From Nymphaea colorata (taxonomy: Eukaryota; Streptophyta; Magnoliopsida; Nymphaeales; Nymphaeaceae), in NCBI RefSeq assembly GCF_008831285.2, contig NC_045151.1, positions 5,035,682-5,099,681 of the forward strand: 64,000 bases of DNA, written 5' to 3'. The notes beneath the pieces are model-generated. The model was not told where the DNA came from. It saw only the letters and a program-made list of their open reading frames with translations, and made no database searches. How positions within the stretch are numbered: position 1 is the stretch's first letter; every line of letters begins with the position of its first letter. A program made the translations under genes and the position numbers. Positions 52,542-64,000 of this stretch are shown piece after piece.

Positions 52542-55500
52542 GGATCATGTGTTTGGACAAGGGCAAGCACCAGGGAACAGGTTCAAAGCCAAACCCTGAA
52601 CTTCATTGACTGAGGGAGGTCTCGAGAGGATGGTTTGCAACCAAATCCAAGTCTTGGACCCCAAGAATTGACTTGAAGGCACTGAATGTCATTTGAATCA
52701 AATCCTAGACACCATTTCCAAAAGAAAATAGGCCAAGGCCCTGATTCGCCTTTGATGACCCCAATCAGTCTCGTTTTCTAAAAGAAACATACCAACTGAG
52801 TGTTTCTTGATCCCAAAATGGGCCCTAGGTACTGCACAAGGGTCCAATGTCATTGAACCTTAACCGACACTCCTTATGCACTAGGCACAGGGTGTTTGGG
52901 GTTGAGAAGACCCCATAGGGTACACACATCTAGGTAGTCGATGCCATGGGGGCATGTTCTGTAAAGGAATTGTTGCTTCATCACGGTTGTTCCAACGGCC
53001 TGGCAATGGTAGTGATGAGAAGGAAAATGACATATGCTGTGGGGTGTTGTGAAATGGGCAAGTCAAGGCCTATATGTGATGAAACCCAATAAAAACCCTA
53101 GCAGAACTAGTGGCTGATCAATGGCATCGTCATCATCCCATTCACACCCCTCCCACAGTCCAATAACAATAACATTGCAGCTTGAATGGGGATTGTGGAA
53201 GGAGTAGGGTGATTATTTTGTTGTCCATGGTGATTAACTTGATGGTCTCCTTCATGTTGAAGAATAATGGGGCCTCCGCCATTAGGAAAAGATGGTTTTG
53301 GCAACAAGCAAGAGATGTTTGGTATTTGTACTTTAAGGCTTGCTGGTGTAGACAACAGATTGTGATGGTGAAATCCGCTGCAATGGCTGGTATGACATCC
53401 CAAATTCATGATGCACTATTTGTTGGCATTCAACTACTTGTTCATCTCCATAAATGTGTTTTTCTTGTCTTGTATCTTCCTTTTGTTGTTAAAAAACATT
53501 CATATGGCTCCTTAGTATCGCAAAATCTTTTGTAATTTGAGTATTTTCTGGAAATTTTGTCAAGAATATGCAGAGTTGTACCCTCCATTGATGTTTTCAT
53601 GGTTCTCTTCTTTGGTCAATCTGTCGGATCATTCCTTGCCTTGTCAGCCATTGCCAAAAGGGAGGAGAAGCTCAAGTTATAATGTCACCTTGATACAAAG
53701 GTATGGGGGTGTTTCCTAAACTTTGCATGATCACACTAGCAAATGATAGATAGATGAAGAAAACAATGCAAAAAAGAAAGGGATAGCCCAAGAGAGAGAA
53801 AGAAACAAAACATCAATTGCCATTAATTGTGTCTAATGAGTGCCAATCACAAATAAATATAAAAGTAAAGAAATAGATAGATATAGATATCTGAAACAAA
53901 TAATGGTCCAAACAACAAAAATCAACTGGATAGGATATAGGGATCTGAAACAGAAAAAGTTAAAAAAAAAAAGAACAATAAATGATACTATGCAAATGGA
54001 TCCAAATGTAGGTAGAACCAAATGAAATCTCAAAAACTTGTTTTTGACAGGCTATATGCACGTCTTTGTCCCTTATATGCTTCAGAGGACCTGTGTAGAG
54101 AAACCTGGGCCTAGCTGAGATACAGATCTGTGATTGAATAATTGCCTTGAGTTGAAACACCTGCATTTAGATTTTCATTTGGGACTTGAGTTTGGGTGAA
54201 CCAAGTATGTAACCTGTCTTAACGTGCTCTACACCACTCTACTTGGAACCATGTTGGTTAATCCATTGACCCTCATATTCATGGTTCTCCATGGGATCAA
54301 ATAATAGTCAAGGACCTATTGGAGTTCTCTGCTAAGGGAACCTTGGACTAGCTTGGACTTGTAAGGAGATATAAGGATAAAAGGAACAAGGAGCAGCCCC
54401 TACATCCTTATTTCATCTCCTTCCAAGTCAAGAAACTAGAATTTAGGTCAAATGCTTCCTTTCTATAAAACATCCTCATACATATTGTCAAAATTTGCTC
54501 ATATTTGGGAATTGGATGTAATTGAATGAATTATGTGATATTAGGGACAAGAAAACATTGGGTTTATGTTAAAGACTCGTTGGGTTGCAGAGATTTCATG
54601 TCAAGGAGGTTGTGAGAATCCTAGTTTCTATTACATAATTGTTTAATGTAAGAATCTTTGGGCAGTCAGTTACCTTTCCTAACAACAAAAGCACTATGAA
54701 CAGTTCATTTTTCACTTTCTCTGCAAGAATAATTGTGAACTCTGTATAATCAGTCAAAACAATCTCAACATGAAACTCAAAATCTTATGGTTGCAAAAAG
54801 TGGTGCTTTTTTTTCTCAAGTTCATTTGCATGAAATCATAATTCACACACTAGAATAACCATATTGAGATGAGAATATATCCTTATAAACTTTGGTTTAC
54901 ATAATGAAGCTCCAAACCTGCTTTTTGGTGTGGAGTAAGGTTTTCAAACGAACTCAGTTTCATGATTAGTATGTCTCAAGATGTGAACACGATTCCATTG
55001 GGAGTTGGCTATGAGCCACTTTTCTATATCATGAAAGTCTTGGAAGTGCCTCCTCCCAACACTTGACCTTTATAAAAGAAAGCATTTTGTTAACCTTTTC
55101 ACTATTTTAGAAACCGTATTTGAAGGGTGCTTAGTCAATTGGTTTCCTAGAGGATTGCAGTGGATCAGAGGGTGTTGGTGCTAGCAAATAAGATGAGTGG
55201 ATGCAATAAATGCCCTTATGTTCGGGCGATGTACAGCAAATGAAAAATAGCAATTCTAAAAATGCGTTTCAATTATTTCCATGACAAAAAGCATGTCCTC
55301 AAATGTGCCTCTAGTCAATTTCTGCACATGCCACCTTTATTTCAACAAATTCTTTCGCTTTGTGTATTTTATTTAGATGCATATCAAATACAACCATTCT
55401 TTTCACTAGTCCTATTCCCTTCCAATCTTTGAAGCATGTGACCTTCCATAGTTATGACAACATCTTTTGGTAAGAAAAGTGCAATGTATCTAAAGACCAT

Positions 55501-57030
55501 TTGGTAGAAATTTAATGATTTTCCAGACGATGACAAGTACTTATGTCACTCATTGCATGTTTCGGGGAAGACATTCGAAGAATGGAAAGTGAAGGACATT
55601 CCATCAAAGCATTGACCATGTAAATCCTAACTAAACTAAAGATAAGCTCCCTCAATGCGCATGCAGAGTATTTCCTCTATTACTTTTAGTTCTGGAAACC
55701 AGATTTGAGTTCTAGAGTTTTGCCCTAAAATCGGAATGACCCTTTCTCACCAAATCTAGGAGGTTCGAGCTGTCTTTCTCATAATCTACACCATGTCACA
55801 ATCATGCAGAGCTAGGATCATATTCTGCAATGTCCAATTTGAGTATTTCATACTTTGATTTCAATTCATTCATTTGAATTTTAGTTTGATCTCTATTTTA
55901 CAAATTTACTAAGGTTTAGACACTTAGTTGCAGTGTAGCTCAATCTTCCAAAGTCAATTCTGATCAATCTAGGAGTCAATTTCTCGATTTTTTCACATGA
56001 TTGTGATTAAACCTCAAGAAAGTACTTTCAGCTCTAGATTCGGAAAGCATGGCTTGAACCAAAATTTTTCATTTTACACTTGCCCAGTCTTTAGAAAAGG
56101 GTCATCTTACTACCTGTAAAAATTGAATTTTTTGAGATTTGGAGAGGCAAATAGGATCATTTTTCAACCAAATTTCACAAGATGTCTTGTTTTTATCATG
56201 TGCATGTCTCAATGTGGTCAGCTTGCCCACATGACTGACTGGTTCTAATTTCCTTTTTAAAGTTATTTTGGTCATTTGCCATTATGTAATATTTTCCATG
56301 AAACCTAACTTAGGAGCCACATGAACCTAAGTTGGCATTTCATATACCTCCACATGAGCTTGGTAAGCTTCTAGCCTAGGCTCTGCGCAACTCAATTTTC
56401 ACTGAACCAGGGTTTCCAAAAAATAGCACCTGGTCAAGGCCAGCAGACTAGTAGCCATCCTAGGTTTGAACTCACTTTTCTAGCTTAGGTCTAGTCTACG
56501 TCTCTCAGCTTGAATCCACCTAGCCCAGGTCGAATTAGGTTTAGGTTCAGGTTTCCATTTCAGAATTTTTATCCAGATTTCCTATCCAAGTCCAATTTTC
56601 ATATTTGGATCTCATATCCAAAACGTTGGTCTGAGATTTATTGTTGTAGATCCAGATTCATTATTCAAATTTTTAATATCAGATCATGATCCAAAACTCA
56701 GTATCAATCCAGATCCATCTTATTAAATATTTTTTAGATCTGCTTCTGGAGCTAGGTCCCAGTACTAAATCTAGATCTAGGACCCACATGTGAGCTTAAT
56801 GCACATTATATTCCAAAAATGCATTATGATTTTCTCATTCTACATCTATTGTCAATTTATATGAAAGGACATGAATGGTGCGAAATTCCTTGCATACGGG
56901 ATCGGAAGTGGTATTTGTATATGGTTAGAATGAACATTTTTGTGCTTGATAGCTGTTTTAGACTATTGTTTTGATGTGTGCTTTCTTTGCTTCATATTCT
57001 CAAATTGTTCATTCTCCAGGCTCGAGTGAC
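52542..57030 (-). repeat. Gypsy-type non-coding sequence, minus copy
   Basis: Continues the sequence into which the TIR element inserted. 53740-54330 is related to 27286-27750, and 55900-56760 is related in inverted orientation to 40560-41300. The open frames at 53107-53535 (both strands) show no motif. It lies downstream of gypsy RNase H remnants (minus sense), so it is read as the 3' non-coding part and LTR area of that element. No integrase was recognised. Confidence 0.5.
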
Positions 57031-57880
57031 TTATTGGTAAGGATCCAATTTAGGAACTTTCACCTCACATTCTTCATTGACTTGGTTCACAATGAGCAAG
57101 GAATCACCGTAAGCATGAATTTTTAAAACATTGAAACTAAGCAACATTCTAAGCCTATATATCAATGCTTTGCATTCAGTAATGTTGTGAGTACATATAA
57201 ATTTCAGCCTGGGAGAATAGATGATCTTCTGCTTTTCAAGAGTAAGAGAATCCAATACCTGTTCCGGCCATGTCTTGGAGCCATCGAAGAACATCGACCG
57301 TGGTTGAGTAGTTTCAATGTATAAAACTTGTTCATCTGAGAAATCATCATTGGCCTTTAGCTCTTCAGCCAATGGAAAGTCTGCTAACTAATCATTTAAT
57401 GTTTGTCTCTTGTTGGATTTCTTAGATATGTACTCCAAGTCATATTGCATGAGAAGTACCATTTGGCGATTCTTCTTGTAAGAAATGGCTGTTCTAAGAT
57501 ATATTTGAGATGATGTAATTTTGAAACCACTTTGACTTCACAAGAGAGTATATAATGTCTCAATTTTTGACAATCCAGACAAGAAAGGGACATGTTTCCT
57601 CCATCATTGAATACTTCTATTCATATTGAATGAAGGTCTACAACCTTTTTAGTATTGTGCCAAGAATCCTTCACAGGCAGAGTTGTTAACATAAATGTAT
57701 AATAGCAAGGGACGTCCCAAGGTTGGTGGTTTCAGAACTGGAGCGTTCAACAAATACTGTTTGTTACGCTTGAAGTATCCCTACCATTGAAGGCCCCACT
57801 CGAACTGGACACCTTTTTCGAGAAGCTGATTGAATGGCCCACAACCTTGAAAGTATAGGTTTCATTTCCCTGCAGTGATC
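57031..57880 (-). pseudogene. Ty3/gypsy RNase H region, broken
   Basis: Reading down from 57880: VLKPPTLGRPLLLYIYV (the usual PVL..P..G.PL.LY), then QKLRHYILSCEVKVVSKLHHLKYILEQP and RIAKW (end of the first RNase H). A second RNase H follows: MFFDGSKT, ITECKALIYRL, IHAYGDSLLIVNQV. Two consecutive RNase H domains are typical of the Tat/Ogre or Athila side of gypsy elements. Stops and frameshifts throughout. Confidence 0.85.
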
Positions 57881-57889
57881 TGATGGCAA

Positions 57890-58285
57890 GCTTAGTGTCC
57901 CAAAAAATCATATACTTGAATATCTTTAAACCATAATTTCAGCTTGAGGATCACGCACAATCATGTAGATCAAACTATGAACAAAGATCATTCAAGGAAA
58001 AATACGCAGAGAGGATCGACCTTGAAACTCATCTCTCCATTCAGCATTAACGAGGCACTAGTCAAGCTTACAAAGAACTTTATCCAGACCTACTTTGTTG
58101 TTTGATCAGGTGTAATGACATCTATTATCTAAAAGGACAACAAGATTGCAATACATAATAAAGGTATTGAATGAAGCACAAGAATTCTCATAGGGCGGCC
58201 AATCCGTCTTGTCAGCATGGTTTCTAAGAGCGTTGAAATCTCTGATCAGGACATAGAGGTCAATGTTGTTGACAATCTGGCGTAG
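57890..58285 (-). pseudogene. LINE endonuclease fragment
   Basis: Reading down from about 58250: IRDFNALRNHADKTDWPP, then ASFNTFIMYCNL, SNNKVGLDKVLCKLD, CLVNAEWRDEFQGRSSLRIFP, and a worn form of DHSPI.L. This is the last part of the apurinic endonuclease domain of a plant non-LTR element (D-F-N-A, then T-W-S-N, R-L-D, D-H-S-P). No LINE reverse transcriptase follows; the gypsy remnant starts at once. Confidence 0.8.
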
Positions 58286-59639
58286 GGTAATGAACTGCTA
58301 GGCTCTGAGCAGTTAAAATAAAGCATGATTTATATTAAATCAGTGTTTATAAACACACGAGAAGGTTCACATTTTGTATAAAACACTGTTTAACATGAAT
58401 TTAAGAGGTCTGGTTTTATTCCTTACTCAAATGTTCGTGTGCGTATTGATATGTAAAGATCCCTGAAGCAGTTAGATTTGCTTCTGTGTAATAAATATGT
58501 TCGAACATCACAGAGATTTTCTTTTTTTAAAATTCTATCAAGTTTTACGTGAAAAGCTTATCAAAGGAAACCAGTTTACAGAAACTATATTTTGCGTCAT
58601 TCAGAGGAACATAATCTTTTCTACCCGAAGGTTGGATTCCACAAAAAATCTATCTTTCTAACCTGTTTCCTGTGGCATCCAAACACCATTAACAGCTAAC
58701 CTGTTTCTTGTGGCATCCAAACACCACAACAGCTCAACTAGCTACAGAGTGTTTCTTAGATTGGTCATGTCAGGCTTTGCAAGTTTTCAAAAAAAGGAAT
58801 TGAAATTTTTCCACTTATAAAGCCTTATCTCAATTCCGCAAATTAACACAACTTTTATACGGACTAATTTCTAACTTTGCAAACAAAATCTCATCTAATC
58901 AGAAACACAGAAAATATGAGTTAGCCTAACTATTGTCATACTCTTGTCTCTCTCACAGGCTTAACTACTCAGCATGCCACTGGGCGCAAGAGGTCGAATT
59001 TATAACTTAAAAAAAAATGCTGGCTAACCTCCCAGACAACGAAAACATTGGGCAGCAAGATACGTTAATATGTTGTTTTTTATGCGTTGTATTGATCCCA
59101 ACTTCTGAATCCATTTCCCTCTTGATTGAATATTCAATTTTCTTTTTCAGTTTTTAACCGGACTCCGTTGGAACTTCTAGTTGAAAAGGATAAAGATGTA
59201 TATAAGATAAAACTATACAAAAAAAAAGGAAAAACATACTCATATAAAGAGAGAGAAAGAGATTAATTTTTACAGCTCCATATGTGCATGCCATCTTTCT
59301 CCGCATCAATACGAAATGGTCACAAAGATTGTCGCTGAATTTCGTTTAACTTCAAAAAAGAAAGTTGAAGGCACTACAAGATTCATTCCAACTACCACAA
59401 ATACTTCAATATGAAAATGTTCAAGAAAGCCGGGAAGACCAAGATCCTCATAAGAGAAAGCCGGGAAGACCAAGATCCTCATAAGAGAAAATGTGGATGG
59501 ATTTTTTTCTGGAAAAGAAAACACAACGACAAAATGATTATTGCAGCGATGTAAGTATTTGGCATCTGAAAGTACCATAAACATTCTACCTAATTGTGAG
59601 GGAATTACCAATTTTATTTGGTGCACAGCAAAACTCCAC
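58286..59639. other. Intergenic region / 3' flank of OAT
   Basis: No gene recognised. The part nearest 59639 is the 3' untranslated region of the OAT gene (minus strand) and contains a 31-bp tandem duplication. A 28-base repeat with GCTAACCTGTTTC(T/C)TGTGGCATCC words occurs at 58660-58730. Confidence 0.45.
59425..59486. repeat. 31-bp tandem duplication in the OAT 3' flank
   Basis: Two identical copies of a unit starting GAAAGCCGGGAAGACC, at 59425-59455 and 59456-59486. It lies about 155 bp beyond the OAT stop codon, probably in the 3' UTR. Confidence 0.85.
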
Positions 59640-63340
<3,701 letters not shown>

Positions 63341-63622
63341 TGTTGAGATATATGACCTTGCTCTGAATGGACAGAAGCACTAATAGGAAAGAAAGTGATA
63401 GTGACAGGGGCTTGGGTTGTGGGTTGGGTCCACTAGACTGACCCAGGAACAGTTATAAATAAGGATTGGGCAGCTGTAATTAGGGCTATCACTGAAGTTG
63501 AAGTGCCTTTCCTCCGGGATGAAGAAACCCTAATCAGGGATTAGGGCCTGCGTGAGTGGGTTTAGGGGTCTTATCAGTGTGACTTTGTTTTTGTAACAAG
63601 CTTTGTTAGTTGGTGGCTAACA
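63341..63622 (+). repeat. 5' LTR of the right-hand retrotransposon
   Basis: Right border is firm (CTAACA before the primer site). Left border is inferred from the TGTT/AACA pair. Contains TATAAATAAGG at 63454-63464. Confidence 0.55.
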
Positions 63623-63624
63623 AA

Positions 63625-63637
63625 TGGTATCAGAGCC
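63625..63637 (+). promoter_or_regulatory. Primer-binding site, initiator tRNA-Met
   Basis: TGGTATCAGAGCC, an exact match to the usual plant LTR element primer site, two bases after the LTR end. Confidence 0.9.
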
Positions 63638-63656
63638 AGTCTCTGAAGGCAACTTG

Positions 63657-64000
63657 ATGAAGGATGTTGCAGATCAATTGGGTCGGATAGATCAATGGAA
63701 GGTGAAACTAAACGATTCTTTCGATAGGATCAATCAAAAGATGCTTGACATCGACCAGAAACTATAGGTGATTTGCTTGGGGCAACGAGTTCTCAAGGAG
63801 TTGCTGATGCAGTTGCTTCACCAAGACTACGATGGTTCTGAGCAGATACAGTCCAAGATGAAGCTCATAGAGCTATCCATAAAAAATGTGGCAGAGATTA
63901 AGTCAGTAGCCAAGGCCGAACAGAAAAACACCATGGCACTTTCAGACGATATGGGTGAAGAAGATGCATCAAGGATTGTGTCGAAAAACCAGTTTAAGAG
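63657..64000 (+). pseudogene. Retrotransposon gag N-terminus with one in-frame stop, partial
   Basis: The frame starts MKDVADQLGRIDQWK and is rich in heptad-like Leu/Ile/Asp/Lys, as in the coiled-coil start of gypsy-type gag. A TAG at 63765-63767 interrupts it; the same frame then stays open to the window edge (QRVLKELLMQLLHQDYDG...). Only one break in 344 bases suggests a fairly young copy, or a start codon downstream of the stop. Family (gypsy or copia) is not certain. Confidence 0.55.

Larger units (their letters stand above)
63341..64000 (+). mobile_element. LTR retrotransposon, 5' end, runs off the window
   Basis: An LTR ending GGCTAACA at 63622 is followed by the primer-binding site and a gag-like frame that continues past 64000. 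The LTR probably starts TGTTGAGATA at 63341 (about 282 bp), pairing TGTT with AACA. A TATA box lies at 63454. The second LTR lies outside the window, so neither the start nor a target duplication can be confirmed. It is opposite in orientation to the OAT gene. Confidence 0.7.

Overview
The window is AT-rich nuclear DNA from a flowering plant. The evidence is spliced genes with short GT-AG introns, a type 1 lipid-transfer protein, an 11-exon peroxisomal glycolate oxidase-type gene, a plant ornithine aminotransferase, and a dense cover of plant transposon families (CACTA, hAT, PIF/Harbinger-like, Ty1/copia, Ty3/gypsy, LINE). The species cannot be told from sequence alone. Only three host genes are recognisable; most of the 64 kb is decayed mobile DNA.

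Layout. 0.36-0.73 kb (minus): a secreted nsLTP with a TATA box. 2.0-10.2 kb (plus): a large decayed CACTA (En/Spm) element with a left terminal repeat, a broken transposase and a broken second gene. 10.2-15.3 kb: no genes seen. 15.3-17.05 kb (minus): a decayed hAT transposase. 17.3-17.85 kb: one end of a second CACTA-type element. 21.57-25.84 kb (plus): a complete 2-hydroxy-acid oxidase gene that rebuilds to 367 residues with no break and ends in the peroxisomal signal SRL. 27.3-28.6 kb (minus): gypsy integrase remnant. 29.93-34.39 kb (minus): a copia element with both LTRs and a near-perfect target duplication, but with its protease and integrase deleted. 34.4-36.2 kb: a GC-richer unassigned island. 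36.24-40.53 kb (minus): a second, older copia element with gag, protease, integrase, RT and RNase H remnants and a truncated 5' LTR.

40.5-57.9 kb is gypsy-derived, mostly non-coding DNA holding two copies of one family in opposite orientation. It is interrupted at 48.59-52.54 kb by a 3.95-kb element with 13-bp terminal inverted repeats and a TTA target duplication. That structure fits PIF/Harbinger, but I recognise no transposase; the element carries a frameshifted prefoldin-subunit-2-like fragment. 57.0-57.9 kb has gypsy RNase H remnants that abut a LINE endonuclease fragment (57.9-58.3 kb), both minus.

59.64-61.79 kb (minus) holds the last five exons (237 residues) of ornithine delta-aminotransferase. 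Its 5' half lies past the window edge, behind an intron or flank that has taken up an LTR retrotransposon (LTR, primer-binding site and gag start, 63.3-64.0 kb).

The three host genes act separately: lipid binding in the cell wall, photorespiratory or 2-hydroxy-acid oxidation in peroxisomes, and mitochondrial arginine/ornithine/proline metabolism. Nothing suggests they form a cluster. I found no new multi-gene system. The least explained items are the 3.95-kb TIR element with its captured fragment, the splice-donor-like stop of the LTP gene, and the GC-rich island between the copia elements.
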